The position numbers and the translations under genes are program-made. Under the pieces are notes generated by a model. The model had not been told where the DNA came from, ran no database searches, and worked only from the letters and a program-made list of their open reading frames with translations. A stretch of DNA of 35,422 nucleotides. Source: an uncultured Blautia sp. GTDB taxonomy: Bacteria; Bacillota; Clostridia; Lachnospirales; Lachnospiraceae. Location: the NCBI GenBank assembly GCA_934426285.1, contig CAKRYE010000021.1, forward strand, positions 1-35,422, given 5' to 3'. Numbering within the stretch: the first letter of the stretch is position 1; every line of letters starts with the position of its first letter. Positions 5,335-14,804 of this stretch are shown here, one piece after another.

Positions 5335-7569
5335 ATGAACAGGAAAGACATAGATCGCAGAAAGAAATTTATTTTGGAGTTAATGGGGGATCCGGTTTAT
5401 AAGCCTATGAGACTGCGCGAGCTGTCTTCTTTGCTGAGATTGTCCAGAGAAGAGAAAAGGGAATTATTTGATGTTCTGGATAGCTTATGTGAGGATGGAA
5501 AAATATCTCAGGATAATAAGGGAAGATACTCCAGAATCACCGGAAAATGGAAAAAGAAAGAAAAGCATCTGAAAGGACATAAGGAAGATAAGAAAAATTG
5601 CAAAGACCGCAGAGAAAAAGAGAGTAAAGACAGGAAGAAACCAGAAGGGATGCAGGCAGAGGGAATCTTTATCGGACATCCGAAAGGTTTTGGCTTTGTG
5701 GAGATCGAAGGACAGGAAGAGGATATTTTTATTCCGGAGGAAGATACAGGTACTGCTGTAAATCAGGATAAAGTTCGGATTATCATTAAAGATGAACAGC
5801 GAGAGGGAAAACGCCGTGAGGGCATAGTAGTGGAAGTCCTGGAGAGAGGAATGGAGCAGATTGTAGGTACTTATCAGCTCAATAGAGACTTTGGTTTTGT
5901 GATCAGTGATAATCCTAAATTTTCAAAGGACATTTATATCTCAAGGAAAAATTCACTGGGAGCAAAAAATGGTGATAAAGTAATTGCCGTTGTAACAGAT
6001 TACGGCTCTAAAAACAGAAAACCGGAAGGAAAGATCAAGGAAAACCTGGGAAATATCCGTACACCGGGGACAGACATTCTGGCAATTGTGAAAAGCTTTG
6101 GAATCCCCAGTGAATTTCCGGAAAAAGTAATGAAACAGGCGCAGAGAGTGCCGGATCATGTGCTTGATACAGACCGTGACGGACGTATGGATCTGACCCA
6201 TCTGCAGACCGTAACTATTGACGGTGAGGATGCAAAGGACCTGGATGATGCTATTTCTCTCAGCAAGGAAGGGGAGATTTATCATCTGGGTGTGCATATT
6301 GCAGATGTAAGTAATTATGTACAGTACAATAGTGCTCTGGACAGAGAGGCATTAAAGAGAGGGACCAGTGTATATCTGGCTGACAGAGTTGTGCCAATGC
6401 TTCCAGAGAGACTTTCCAATGGAATCTGTTCTCTGAATCAGGGACAGGACAGGCTTGCATTAAGCTGTCTGATGGATATTAATGCACAGGGAAAAGTAGT
6501 GGATCACCAGATTGTGGAAACAGTGATCAATGTAGATGAGCGTATGTGCTATACAGATGTGAAAAATATTCTGGAGGATACAGACCAGGAAGCAAAAAAA
6601 CGCTATGAGAAGCTGCTTCCCATGTTTTTCCTGATGAAGGAATTATCAGAGAAACTGCGCAGCAGCCGTCATCACAGAGGTTCCATTGATTTTGATTTTC
6701 CAGAAAGTAAGATCATATTAAATGAAGCGGGAAAGGCAATTGATGTGAAGCCTTATGAAGCAAATGTAGCTACAAGGATTATTGAGGACTTTATGTTAAT
6801 GGCCAATGAGACGGTGGCTCAGGAATACTGCACAGAAGAAATTCCGTTTGTATACAGAACCCATGATAATCCGGATCCCGAAAAGGTAGAGAGTCTTCTG
6901 ACTTTGCTTCATAATCAGGGGGTAAAGATCCAGAAGGCCAGAGAGGAAATTACTCCTAAGGAAATCCAGCATATTATAGAGAGCATTGAGGGACTTCCTA
7001 ATGAACCGATGGTCAGTCGATTGGTGCTGCGTTCCATGAAGCAGGCAAAATATACCACAGAATGCAGTGGGCATTTTGGCCTGGCAGCCAAATATTATTG
7101 TCATTTTACATCACCGATCAGACGATATCCGGATCTTCAGATTCACAGGATCATTAAGGACAATCTCAGAGGAAGGCTGCTGCGTGAGGGCAGAACAGAG
7201 CATTACCGGGAAATATTGGATGAAGTGGCAAGACAGTCCAGCGTATGTGAGAGGCGGGCTGACGAGGCGGAGAGAGAATCTGACAAACTGAAGAAAGCAG
7301 AGTATATGTCTTATCATATCGGAGAAAAATTTGAAGGAATCATTTCCGGAGTGACTGGCTGGGGATTTTATGTGGAACTTGCCAATACTGTGGAGGGACT
7401 GGTTCATGTGAATACACTGAGGGATGATTATTATACCTTTGATCAGGAAAGCTATGAACTCAGAGGAGATATGACAAAAAAGGTGTATAAGCTGGGAGAC
7501 AAGGTGTGTGTCCGTGTGGAGGATGCAGATAAGCTTCTTAAGACGGTGGATTTTGTGCTGGCAGATTAA
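5335..7569 (+). CDS. rnr: Ribonuclease R (3'-5' exoribonuclease)
   Basis: The 744-residue RNase II/RNB enzyme degrades structured RNA processively from the 3' end. It works in mRNA and rRNA turnover and with SmpB/tmRNA in non-stop mRNA decay. Domains in order are a winged-helix N-terminus (1-65), a very basic Lys-rich linker (66-105), two cold-shock/OB domains (108-165 and 172-235), the RNB catalytic domain (about 270-640), and a C-terminal S1 domain (657-744). The catalytic Asp cluster is TIDGEDAKDLDDAIS (294-308). The length fits Firmicutes RNase R, but the basic patch sits after the helix domain rather than at the C-terminus as in E. coli. AGAGGAG precedes the ATG, and smpB follows after 30 bases. 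Confidence 0.96.
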   Translation: MNRKDIDRRKKFILELMGDPVYKPMRLRELSSLLRLSREEKRELFDVLDSLCEDGKISQDNKGRYSRITGKWKKKEKHLKGHKEDKKNCKDRREKESKDRKKPEGMQAEGIFIGHPKGFGFVEIEGQEEDIFIPEEDTGTAVNQDKVRIIIKDEQREGKRREGIVVEVLERGMEQIVGTYQLNRDFGFVISDNPKFSKDIYISRKNSLGAKNGDKVIAVVTDYGSKNRKPEGKIKENLGNIRTPGTDILAIVKSFGIPSEFPEKVMKQAQRVPDHVLDTDRDGRMDLTHLQTVTIDGEDAKDLDDAISLSKEGEIYHLGVHIADVSNYVQYNSALDREALKRGTSVYLADRVVPMLPERLSNGICSLNQGQDRLALSCLMDINAQGKVVDHQIVETVINVDERMCYTDVKNILEDTDQEAKKRYEKLLPMFFLMKELSEKLRSSRHHRGSIDFDFPESKIILNEAGKAIDVKPYEANVATRIIEDFMLMANETVAQEYCTEEIPFVYRTHDNPDPEKVESLLTLLHNQGVKIQKAREEITPKEIQHIIESIEGLPNEPMVSRLVLRSMKQAKYTTECSGHFGLAAKYYCHFTSPIRRYPDLQIHRIIKDNLRGRLLREGRTEHYREILDEVARQSSVCERRADEAERESDKLKKAEYMSYHIGEKFEGIISGVTGWGFYVELANTVEGLVHVNTLRDDYYTFDQESYELRGDMTKKVYKLGDKVCVRVEDADKLLKTVDFVLAD

Positions 7570-7599
7570 GAGTAGCTGTGGAAAGGAAGAGATTGACAG

Positions 7600-8067
7600 A
7601 TGGCTAAGACAAAAGGAATCAAGCTGATCGCAAATAATAAAAAAGCATTTCATGATTATTTTATAGAAGATACTTATGAGACAGGAATTGCGCTGGCAGG
7701 AACAGAGGTGAAATCTCTGCGAATGGGAAAATGCAGTATTAAGGAGTCCTTTATCCGTGTAGAGAGAGGAGAAGTGTTTATCTATGGTATGCATATCAGT
7801 CCTTATGAGAAAGGAAATATTTTTAATAAGGATCCGCTGAGGGTGCGGAAACTTCTCCTCCACAGATATGAGATCAATAAGATGGAAGCGAAGCTGAAGG
7901 AAAAGGGATTGACGCTGGTTCCTCTGAAGGTCTATTTTAAAGATAGCCTGGTAAAGGTTGAGATAGGCATGGCAAGAGGTAAGAAACTTTATGATAAGAG
8001 ACAGGATATTGCGAAGAAAGACCAGAGAAGAGAGGCAGAACGTGATTTTAAAGTAAGAAATCTGTAG
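7600..8067 (+). CDS. smpB: SsrA-binding protein SmpB
   Basis: The 155-residue OB-fold protein binds tmRNA and delivers it to stalled ribosomes for trans-translation. Seen are [18 protein letters not shown] at the N-terminus, GTEVKSLR, and the basic C-terminal tail [15 protein letters not shown], which enters the mRNA channel. It lies 30 bases after rnr, and the two are very likely co-transcribed, as in many Firmicutes. The tmRNA gene itself, sometimes found next to smpB, is not in this window. Confidence 0.97.
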   Translation: MAKTKGIKLIANNKKAFHDYFIEDTYETGIALAGTEVKSLRMGKCSIKESFIRVERGEVFIYGMHISPYEKGNIFNKDPLRVRKLLLHRYEINKMEAKLKEKGLTLVPLKVYFKDSLVKVEIGMARGKKLYDKRQDIAKKDQRREAERDFKVRNL

Positions 8068-8166
8068 TCAGAAAACTTTTGGTTTGAGAGTAATGTCCGG
8101 CGAAGTAAATAGTTTGTTATGGAAAATAATAACTCTGAAAATTATATGAAATCAGAAGCACTTTGG

Positions 8167-8195
8167 TTGACAAGTTATAGAGACTCTGCAATAAT
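8167..8195 (+). promoter_or_regulatory. Candidate promoter of the lipoprotein gene
   Basis: A perfect TTGACA (8167-8172) is followed after 17 bp by AATAAT (8190-8195). It lies 58 bp upstream of the lipoprotein ATG. Confidence 0.5.
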
Positions 8196-8252
8196 AAGAA
8201 ATTGAAATTCAGCTTTGAATCTGGATATTTCAGATACAGGAGGGAATATATT

Positions 8253-9266
8253 ATGAAGAAACGATTTTTGATACTTGCAGGAGTGCTGGCGCTGACAGTG
8301 GCAGTATCCGGCTGTGGAAAGAACAAAGATACAGATGTGCAACCTGTTGCAGCAAGTGCCACTCCTACACCTGAGGTTACTAAGGCAGCAGAAATTGTGG
8401 ATATGAAGCAGTCTACAGAGGAAGAGATTGCCAATGTTATGGGCGAGGAATCAGCAACTGCTTCCAAAGTTATTTTTGTGAATAACATGGGAAGTGATAT
8501 TTCTTCTGTTTATATCAGAAAACATGTGGAGGATGAGGATGATTCTGATGACGATACCTGGGGCAGTGATCTGGTGGATGGAAAATTTACATTAAAGGAT
8601 AATGACAAAGCTTTGTATTATTTTTCACCGAATGCAACGGAAGACAGCACCAAGAGCACTGCTTCTTATGATATTCGTGTTGGATTTTCTGATGAAGGTA
8701 AGAATGAGTGCTTTTTCAGGGACATTCCCCTGGGTACTATTTCACAGATCACTCTCTGTATGAATGGCACAGATGAGGATGCCATTCCTTATGCAAAATA
8801 TCTGACAGGAAGTACCAAGAGGGAAATTTCAACCTTAAATGATGTAAAGAAGCGTTTGGGAATGACCGATGATTCTGATTCAACGGATGATCAGGATACT
8901 AATTCAGATAACAGTGATAATTCTTCACAGAACACAGATTCTGATTCAAATAGTGATGCAGATAACAGCAACAATACAGATGATAACAACAGTGGAAACA
9001 ACAGTAACAGCGGAGATAATAATAACAACGGAGATGACAATAACGGAGGCGATGATAATAACGGTGGAGATGATATGATTTCTACTGCAGAGCAGTATGT
9101 GGGTCAGTCTATTGATGCACTGCAGGGTGCCTGCGGCTCTCCTCAGGGCAGCAGTTATGAGACAGATCCTGAAACCGGAAAGACAGGCTTCTATTATTAC
9201 AGTAATTTTACAGTTTCTACCACAGTTGATGAAAATGGTAATGAAATTGTTGCTAAGATATGGTAA
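8253..9266 (+). CDS. Lipoprotein with Asp/Asn/Ser/Gly-rich linker, function unknown
   Basis: The 337-residue product has a lipoprotein signal peptide with lipobox VSGC and the lipidated Cys at 21, so it should be anchored to the outer face of the membrane. Residues about 65-200 form a folded domain that recalls small Lachnospiraceae lipoproteins, without a family I can name. Residues 206-274 are a low-complexity linker of only D, N, S, T, Q and G, ending in GDDNNGGDDNNGGDD. A small C-terminal domain (275-337) with YVGQSIDAL and GNEIVAKIW vaguely resembles SmpA/BamE-like modules, a weak suggestion. The ATG at 8253 has AGGAGGG upstream; the open frame from 8202 lacks a ribosome site. It sits between smpB and pyrH with its own promoter. 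Confidence 0.8.
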   Translation: MKKRFLILAGVLALTVAVSGCGKNKDTDVQPVAASATPTPEVTKAAEIVDMKQSTEEEIANVMGEESATASKVIFVNNMGSDISSVYIRKHVEDEDDSDDDTWGSDLVDGKFTLKDNDKALYYFSPNATEDSTKSTASYDIRVGFSDEGKNECFFRDIPLGTISQITLCMNGTDEDAIPYAKYLTGSTKREISTLNDVKKRLGMTDDSDSTDDQDTNSDNSDNSSQNTDSDSNSDADNSNNTDDNNSGNNSNSGDNNNNGDDNNGGDDNNGGDDMISTAEQYVGQSIDALQGACGSPQGSSYETDPETGKTGFYYYSNFTVSTTVDENGNEIVAKIW

Positions 9267-9305
9267 AATAAAAGCATCATAAAATGAACTTTAGGAGAAA
9301 ACAAT

Positions 9306-10001
9306 ATGAAGCGTGTATTATTAAAATTGAGCGGGGAAGCTCTTGCCGGTGAAAAAAAGACAGGATTTGATGAGGCTACAGTTATTGAGGTTGCCAAACA
9401 GATCCGTGAGATTTCCAAAGAAGGTCTGGAAATCGGGATTGTGATCGGCGGCGGAAATTTCTGGAGAGGACGTACCAGCGAGACAATCGACAGAAATAAG
9501 GCAGACCAGATCGGAATGCTTGCTACAGTGATGAACTGCATTTATGTGTCAGATATCTGCAGATACCTGGGAATGAAGACACAGATTTATACACCGTTTG
9601 TCTGTGGTGCATTTACAGATTTGTATTCCAAAGATGCAGTGGAGGAGAGCTTTGCACAGGGTAAGATCGTATTCTTTGCAGGCGGAACAGGACATCCCTA
9701 TTTCTCTACAGATACAGCAACAGTTCTTCGTGCAGTGGAGATTGAGGCAGAGGCGATTCTTCTGGCAAAGGCAGTAGATGGAATTTACGACAGTGATCCT
9801 AAGACCAATCCCAATGCAGTGAAATATGATGAGATTTCCATTGAAGAAGTGGTAGCCAAAAAGCTGGCAGCTATGGATCTCACCGCTTCCATTATGTGTA
9901 TGGAGCAGAAAATGCCAATGCTGGTATTTGCACTGGATGAGAAGGACAGTATTATTAATACAGTTCACGGCAAATTTACAGGTACAAAGGTAACTGTCTG
10001 A
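9306..10001 (+). CDS. pyrH: Uridylate kinase (UMP kinase)
   Basis: The 231-residue amino-acid-kinase-fold enzyme phosphorylates UMP to UDP in pyrimidine synthesis. It is hexameric and controlled by UTP and GTP in bacteria. Visible are KLSGEAL at the N-terminus (ATP site), IVIGGGNFWRG, the UMP site stretch GGTGHPYFSTDTA, and AVDGIYDSDP. AGGAG precedes the ATG. frr follows after 67 bases, the conserved pyrH-frr pair, and starts the pyrH-frr-uppS-cdsA-dxr-rseP order. Confidence 0.97.
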   Translation: MKRVLLKLSGEALAGEKKTGFDEATVIEVAKQIREISKEGLEIGIVIGGGNFWRGRTSETIDRNKADQIGMLATVMNCIYVSDICRYLGMKTQIYTPFVCGAFTDLYSKDAVEESFAQGKIVFFAGGTGHPYFSTDTATVLRAVEIEAEAILLAKAVDGIYDSDPKTNPNAVKYDEISIEEVVAKKLAAMDLTASIMCMEQKMPMLVFALDEKDSIINTVHGKFTGTKVTV

Positions 10002-10068
10002 TCCGAAAGGATGGGAATGCAGAGCAGTTAGATAATTTATAAAACAACAGGAGAAGGAGACAAACCTA

Positions 10069-10620
10069 ATGGATGAAAGAATTCAGAAATATGAAGAAAA
10101 AATGAAAAAGACACTGACGAATCTTGAGAGCGAGCTGGCAACAATTCGTGCAGGAAGGGCAAATCCCCATATTCTCGATAAACTGACTGTAGATTATTAT
10201 GGAGCACCTACACCTCTGCAGCAGGTGGCGAATGTGACAGTTCCGGAAGCACGTATGATTCAGATCCAGCCTTGGGAATCCAGCCTGATCAAAGGGATTG
10301 AAAAAGCAATTCTTGTATCTGATCTGGGACTGAATCCCAGCAACGATGGTAAAGTGATCCGTCTTGTTTTCCCAGAGCTTACAGAGGAACGCCGTAAGGA
10401 ACTGGTAAAGGATGTCAAGAAGAAAGGTGAGGCTGCCAAGGTTGCAGTCCGCAATATCCGTCGTGATGCCAATGATGCATATAAGAAGCTTGCAAAACAG
10501 GATGTATCTGAGGATGAGATCAAGGAGCTGGAAGATAAGATCCAGAAGAGCACTGATAAATATATTAAAGAGGTTGATGCAGCGGTAGATGCCAAGAGCA
10601 AAGAAATCATGACTGTATAA
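10069..10620 (+). CDS. frr: Ribosome recycling factor
   Basis: The 183-residue product splits post-termination ribosomes together with EF-G. The coiled-coil arm begins [24 protein letters not shown], with the signature [11 protein letters not shown], followed by [14 protein letters not shown] and [11 protein letters not shown]. The C-terminal helix is rich in Lys and Glu. The length is normal for RRF. GGAGAAGGAG lies upstream of the ATG. A terminator follows, so expression of the downstream lipid genes is partly separated. Confidence 0.97.
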   Translation: MDERIQKYEEKMKKTLTNLESELATIRAGRANPHILDKLTVDYYGAPTPLQQVANVTVPEARMIQIQPWESSLIKGIEKAILVSDLGLNPSNDGKVIRLVFPELTEERRKELVKDVKKKGEAAKVAVRNIRRDANDAYKKLAKQDVSEDEIKELEDKIQKSTDKYIKEVDAAVDAKSKEIMTV

Positions 10621-10625
10621 AAAGT

Positions 10626-10657
10626 AAAAGAGAGCTCCATTATGCGGGCTCTCTTTT
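10626..10657 (+). terminator. Terminator between frr and uppS
   Basis: AAAAGAGAGC (10626-10635) pairs with GCTCTCTTTT (10648-10657) around a 12-base loop. The T run is part of the stem, so termination may be only partial. Confidence 0.7.
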
Positions 10658-10734
10658 AAGCTTGCAGATGGTGTCTGCGAGAGCAGCATGGTTTGTACAC
10701 AGCATATAATGAACATAAGAAACGAGGAAAAAAT

Positions 10735-11445
10735 ATGAATGTACCGAATCATATAGCCATTATACTGGATGGTAACGGACGTTGGGCGAAAGCAAAAGGG
10801 ATGCCCAGAAGCTATGGACATATGAAGGGCTGCGCTAATCTGGAAACAGTCTGTGATTATATGAAAGAGCTGGGAGTAAAATATGTTACAGTTTATGCGT
10901 TTTCAACGGAGAACTGGAAACGATCCAAAGAAGAAGTGGATGGCCTGATGAAACTGTTCCGCAGTTATCTCAAGAAATGCATTAAGCTTGCAGACAAGAA
11001 TAAAATGCGTGTTCGCGTAATTGGAGAAATTTCAGCATTTGACCAGGATATTCAGGACAGCATTGAAAAACTGGAGGAGTATTCACAAAAATATGATGAA
11101 ATTTATTTCCAGATCGCATTGAACTACGGAAGCAGGGATGAGATTATCCGGGGAGTGCGAAAGCTTGCTCAGGATGCAGCTGATGGCAGGATAAATCCTC
11201 AGGAAATAGATGAAAAAGTATTCGGAAATTATCTTGATACAGCAGGAATTCCTGATCCTGACCTTATGATCCGCACCAGCGGGGAGCTTCGGCTTTCCAA
11301 TTTTCTGTTATGGCAGATGGCATATACAGAGTTTTATTTTACAGATGTGGCATGGCCTGATTTTAATAAAGCAGAGCTGGTAAAGGCAATTGAAAAGTAT
11401 AATCAGAGAGACAGAAGATACGGTGGAGTAAAGGAGGAATCATAA
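10735..11445 (+). CDS. uppS: Isoprenyl transferase (undecaprenyl diphosphate synthase)
   Basis: The 236-residue cis-prenyltransferase builds undecaprenyl diphosphate, the lipid carrier for peptidoglycan. Motifs are HIAIILDGNGRWAK (catalytic Asp in DGN), YGHMKG, FSTENWKR, and the C-terminal DLMIRTSGELRLSNFLLWQ with the substrate-binding Arg residues, then YTEFYFTDVAWPDF. The ATG at 10735 follows an ACGAGGA site. An open frame extends to 10693, but its extra 14 residues are not family-like. Its stop TAA directly abuts the cdsA ATG, which indicates translational coupling. Confidence 0.96.
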   Translation: MNVPNHIAIILDGNGRWAKAKGMPRSYGHMKGCANLETVCDYMKELGVKYVTVYAFSTENWKRSKEEVDGLMKLFRSYLKKCIKLADKNKMRVRVIGEISAFDQDIQDSIEKLEEYSQKYDEIYFQIALNYGSRDEIIRGVRKLAQDAADGRINPQEIDEKVFGNYLDTAGIPDPDLMIRTSGELRLSNFLLWQMAYTEFYFTDVAWPDFNKAELVKAIEKYNQRDRRYGGVKEES

Positions 11446-12240
11446 ATGTTTAAGACAAGGCTCTTAAGTGGAATCCTGCTGGTGATCATTGCACTTGCAA
11501 CAATTATCAGTGGTGGTTATATACTGTTTTTTACTTTACTTGCAGTTTCTCTGATCGGTATGTCAGAATTGTACAAGGCAATGAATGTACAGAATGAAAA
11601 GAATTATCTGCTGGCTGCTGCCGGATATGCAGGAGCAGTCTTGTATTATGCTGCTGTTTTGCTTGATTTTCAGAGATATGGTGTACTGGCAATTATTTTT
11701 GGTCTGGTATTGATCATGTTTGTGTATGTGTTTACTTATCCGGAATATGAGGCAAAGCAGGTTATGCCGGCGTTGTTTGGAATCGTTTATGTGGCAGTAA
11801 TGCTGTCATTTATCTATCTGACCAGATGTCTGCCGGGAGGAAAATTCCATGTATGGCTGATCTTTTTGTGTTCCTGGGGGTGTGATACCTGCGCTTATTG
11901 TGTAGGAATGCTTATTGGAAAACATAAAATGGCACCTGTGCTCAGTCCGAAAAAATCTATAGAAGGAGCAGTGGGTGGTGTGGCAGGAGCTACACTTCTG
12001 GGTGTGGCCTATGCTGCGGCAACTCAGGGACCAATGGTTCAATATGCAGTTATCTGTGCAGTGGGAGCACTGATCTCCATGGTAGGAGACCTGGCGGCAT
12101 CTGCAATTAAAAGAAACCAGGGGATTAAAGATTACGGCAAATTAATTCCCGGACATGGGGGAATTCTGGATCGTTTTGACAGTGTGATTTTTACAGCGCC
12201 TGTAATTTACTTTCTGTCACTGATCATGATCACAGCGTAG
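11446..12240 (+). CDS. cdsA: Phosphatidate cytidylyltransferase (CDP-diglyceride synthase)
   Basis: The 264-residue integral membrane enzyme makes CDP-diacylglycerol from phosphatidate and CTP, the branch point of phospholipid synthesis. There are about seven to eight hydrophobic segments. The CTP_transf_1 signature runs from SPKKSIEGAVGG through MVGDLAASAIKRNQGIKDYGKLIPGHGGILDRFDS (cited as parts: GDLAASAIKR and PGHGGILDRFDS), with metal-binding Asp residues. It starts on the base after the uppS stop, with AAAGGAGG inside the uppS end serving as ribosome site. Confidence 0.95.
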   Translation: MFKTRLLSGILLVIIALATIISGGYILFFTLLAVSLIGMSELYKAMNVQNEKNYLLAAAGYAGAVLYYAAVLLDFQRYGVLAIIFGLVLIMFVYVFTYPEYEAKQVMPALFGIVYVAVMLSFIYLTRCLPGGKFHVWLIFLCSWGCDTCAYCVGMLIGKHKMAPVLSPKKSIEGAVGGVAGATLLGVAYAAATQGPMVQYAVICAVGALISMVGDLAASAIKRNQGIKDYGKLIPGHGGILDRFDSVIFTAPVIYFLSLIMITA

Positions 12241-12288
12241 GATCGTGAATATCCATTTGATAATATAGTTATAACAGAAGGGATCAAG

Positions 12289-13431
12289 ATGAAAAAAATA
12301 GCAATTTTAGGTTCTACCGGTTCCATTGGGACACAGACCCTGGATGTGGTCCGGGCGAATGAAGATCTGGAGGTTGTGGGACTTTCAGCAGGAAATAATA
12401 TTGATAAACTGGAAGAGCAGATCCGTGAATTTCATCCCAGACTGGCAGCTGTCTGGAATGAAGATGCAGCCCGAGATCTGGCAGTAAGAGTACAGGATCT
12501 GGATGTGAAAATTGTAAGCAGTATGGATGGTTTGCTGGAACTTGCAAAAATGGAGGAAGCAGATATTCTGGTGACTGCTATTGTGGGAATGATCGGGATC
12601 AGACCGACTATGGAGGCAATCAGGGCAGGTAAGGATATTGCTCTGGCAAATAAAGAAACACTGGTGACTGCCGGACATCTGATCATGCCACTGGCCAGAA
12701 AAATGAATGTTCAGATCCTTCCGGTGGACAGTGAACACAGTGCTGTTTTTCAGGCAATTCACGGAGAGAAAAAGGAACAGATCCATAAGCTTCTGATCAC
12801 GGCATCCGGAGGTCCTTTCAGGGGAAGGAAAACAGCAGAACTGAGGGAGGTTACGCTGGAAGATACACTGAAGCATCCAAACTGGGTGATGGGACAGAAA
12901 ATTACGGTAGATTCTGCAACTCTGGTAAATAAAGGACTTGAAGTGATGGAGGCCAGATGGCTTTTTGATGTGGACCTGGATCATATTCAGGTAGTGGTCC
13001 AGCCTCAAAGTATTATCCACTCGATGGTAGAATTTGAGGATGGAGCTGTAATAGCTCAGCTGGGAACACCGGATATGAGGCTGCCTATTCAGTATGCACT
13101 GTGTTATCCGGATCGAAGATACCTAGCAGGGGACAGACTGGATTTCAGAATGCTGAAGCAGATTACTTTTGAAGAACCGGATATGGAGACATTTCAGGGA
13201 CTTCCGATGGCAATAGAAGCCGCTGAAAAAGGTGGAAGTATGCCTACTGTATTTAATGCTGCCAATGAACTGGCAGTAAAGAAATTCCTGCAGAGAAAAA
13301 TAGGATTTCTGGATATATATGATATTATCGGGCAGTCTATGGAGAGACATACCCTGGTGAAGGAGCCGGATCTGGATCAGATCCTGGAGATTGAGAAGGA
13401 AACCTATCAGTGGATCGAAAGCAGGTGGTAA
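12289..13431 (+). CDS. dxr: 1-deoxy-D-xylulose 5-phosphate reductoisomerase
   Basis: The 380-residue enzyme catalyses the committed NADPH-dependent step of the MEP isoprenoid pathway, making 2-C-methyl-D-erythritol 4-phosphate. The N-terminal Rossmann motif is LGSTGSIGTQTLDV. LANKETLVTAG and PVDSEHSAVFQ (metal ligands Asp and Glu) follow, then TASGGPFRG, the helix MGQKITVDSATLVNKGLE, and the C-terminal bundle with PTVFNAANE. It supplies precursors for the UppS product encoded upstream. AGAAGGGA precedes the ATG. The rseP start codon follows the stop by one base. Confidence 0.97.
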   Translation: MKKIAILGSTGSIGTQTLDVVRANEDLEVVGLSAGNNIDKLEEQIREFHPRLAAVWNEDAARDLAVRVQDLDVKIVSSMDGLLELAKMEEADILVTAIVGMIGIRPTMEAIRAGKDIALANKETLVTAGHLIMPLARKMNVQILPVDSEHSAVFQAIHGEKKEQIHKLLITASGGPFRGRKTAELREVTLEDTLKHPNWVMGQKITVDSATLVNKGLEVMEARWLFDVDLDHIQVVVQPQSIIHSMVEFEDGAVIAQLGTPDMRLPIQYALCYPDRRYLAGDRLDFRMLKQITFEEPDMETFQGLPMAIEAAEKGGSMPTVFNAANELAVKKFLQRKIGFLDIYDIIGQSMERHTLVKEPDLDQILEIEKETYQWIESRW

Positions 13432-13432
13432 T

Positions 13433-14728
13433 TTGAAAATAATTATTGCAATTATTATATTTAGTGGTATTATCCTTTTTCATGAGTTAGGACATTTTCT
13501 TCTGGCAAAGAAAAACGGAATCATTGTAACAGAATTTTCCCTGGGAATGGGTCCAAGACTTTTGAGTAAGGAATACAAAGGAACCAGATATTCTCTCAAA
13601 CTTTTGCCTATAGGTGGTTCCTGCGCAATGCTTGGAGAGGATACGGATGAAGAGGATGCTCCCGGAACTTTTAATAATGCATCTGTGTGGGGCAGGATTG
13701 CAGTTGTGGCTGCAGGTCCGGTATTTAATTTTATACTGGCATTTGTATTGTCGGTGATTATTGTGGGAGTGGTAGGCTATGAACCATCCACAGTCCTTTC
13801 TGTAAAGGAAGGATCTGCAGCAGAAGCGGCAGGATTGAAAAAGGGAGATGTGATCACCAGTTATCAGGGATACCATATTGATCTGGGAAAAGACCTTTAT
13901 GTATATTCTTATATGAATGAATTAAAAGAAGGGGATACTGTAAATCTGACAGTGAAGCGTGATGGCGAAAAGAAGGAAATTTCCTATAAGGCTGACACGA
14001 ATGTGAGATATCTGCTGGGATGCAATTTTACGGGAGATGATAGTGCGCCTATGACAGTGGAATCTGTAATGGCAGGAATGCCGTTGGAGGAGGCCGGTGT
14101 ACAGGCAGGAGATGTGATCACTTCTATTAATGGTGTAAGGATCAGTACCAGTCAGGAATATCAGGATTATATCAGGGAGCATCCGCTGGATGGAAGTCCG
14201 GTGAAAATTACCTGGAAACATGAAGGGTTGGAATATGATGATACAATTACCCCGAAGGAATACCGGACAGCGGATTCAGGATTTTCTTATAATATATACT
14301 GTGAGAAGGCAAAGGGTCTGGATGTGATCCGTTACGGGGCGGTCGAGGTGAAATATATGATCCGTACCACCATTCTCAGCCTTAAGGAATTGTGCAGCGG
14401 AAAGTTTGGTCTGAAGGATCTGAGTGGACCTGTAGGTGTGGTAGATGCAATCGGTACTACTTATGAGGAAAGCAGAAGTGAGGGAAGCGTGATGCTGTGG
14501 ATGAACCTTTTGAATATGGCGGTTCTTCTCTCTGCCAATCTGGGCGTAATGAATCTGCTTCCTTTTCCGGCGCTTGATGGTGGCAGGCTGGTATTTCTCG
14601 TCATTGAGGCAATCCGCAGAAAACCTGTTAACAGACGGATCGAGGGAACAATACATTTTGCCGGACTTATGCTTTTGATGGTACTGATGGTTGTGGTAAT
14701 GTATAATGATATTGTAAGGATATTCTAA
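13433..14728 (+). CDS. rseP: RIP metalloprotease RseP/RasP (site-2 protease)
   Basis: The 431-residue intramembrane zinc protease of family M50B cleaves anti-sigma factors and remnant signal peptides. The active-site HELGH lies in the first membrane segment (about residues 18-22), and the third metal ligand is in NLLPFPALDGG near the C-terminus. Two PDZ-like repeats are readable between them: AAEAAGLKKGDVITS and PLEEAGVQAGDVITSING. The open frame reaches back to 13391 inside dxr. The likely start is the TTG at 13433, with GGTGG shortly before it, which puts the first hydrophobic segment at the N-terminus as in the family. It ends the conserved uppS-cdsA-dxr-rseP cluster. Confidence 0.93.
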   Translation: MKIIIAIIIFSGIILFHELGHFLLAKKNGIIVTEFSLGMGPRLLSKEYKGTRYSLKLLPIGGSCAMLGEDTDEEDAPGTFNNASVWGRIAVVAAGPVFNFILAFVLSVIIVGVVGYEPSTVLSVKEGSAAEAAGLKKGDVITSYQGYHIDLGKDLYVYSYMNELKEGDTVNLTVKRDGEKKEISYKADTNVRYLLGCNFTGDDSAPMTVESVMAGMPLEEAGVQAGDVITSINGVRISTSQEYQDYIREHPLDGSPVKITWKHEGLEYDDTITPKEYRTADSGFSYNIYCEKAKGLDVIRYGAVEVKYMIRTTILSLKELCSGKFGLKDLSGPVGVVDAIGTTYEESRSEGSVMLWMNLLNMAVLLSANLGVMNLLPFPALDGGRLVFLVIEAIRRKPVNRRIEGTIHFAGLMLLMVLMVVVMYNDIVRIF

Positions 14729-14804
14729 GCTGGATGCAAAGTGGATTAAAAATATCCGATGGAATCCGGCAAGGATTTTGTATCCTATATAAGGAGAGGG
14801 AACA

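Noticed and set aside
7111..7863. 250-codon minus-strand frame across rnr and smpB
   Set aside because: It is antisense to two well-identified genes with no family resemblance or ribosome site.
8068..8166. tmRNA gene after smpB
   Set aside because: There is no tRNA-like ends pair and no tag reading frame; the stretch is too short.
8869..9078. Ile/Thr-rich frame inside the lipoprotein gene
   Set aside because: It is a frame-shifted reading of the Asp/Asn-rich linker codons.
10066..10821. 251-codon minus-strand frame over frr and uppS
   Set aside because: It is a shadow of frr and crosses a terminator; the sequence is low quality as a protein.
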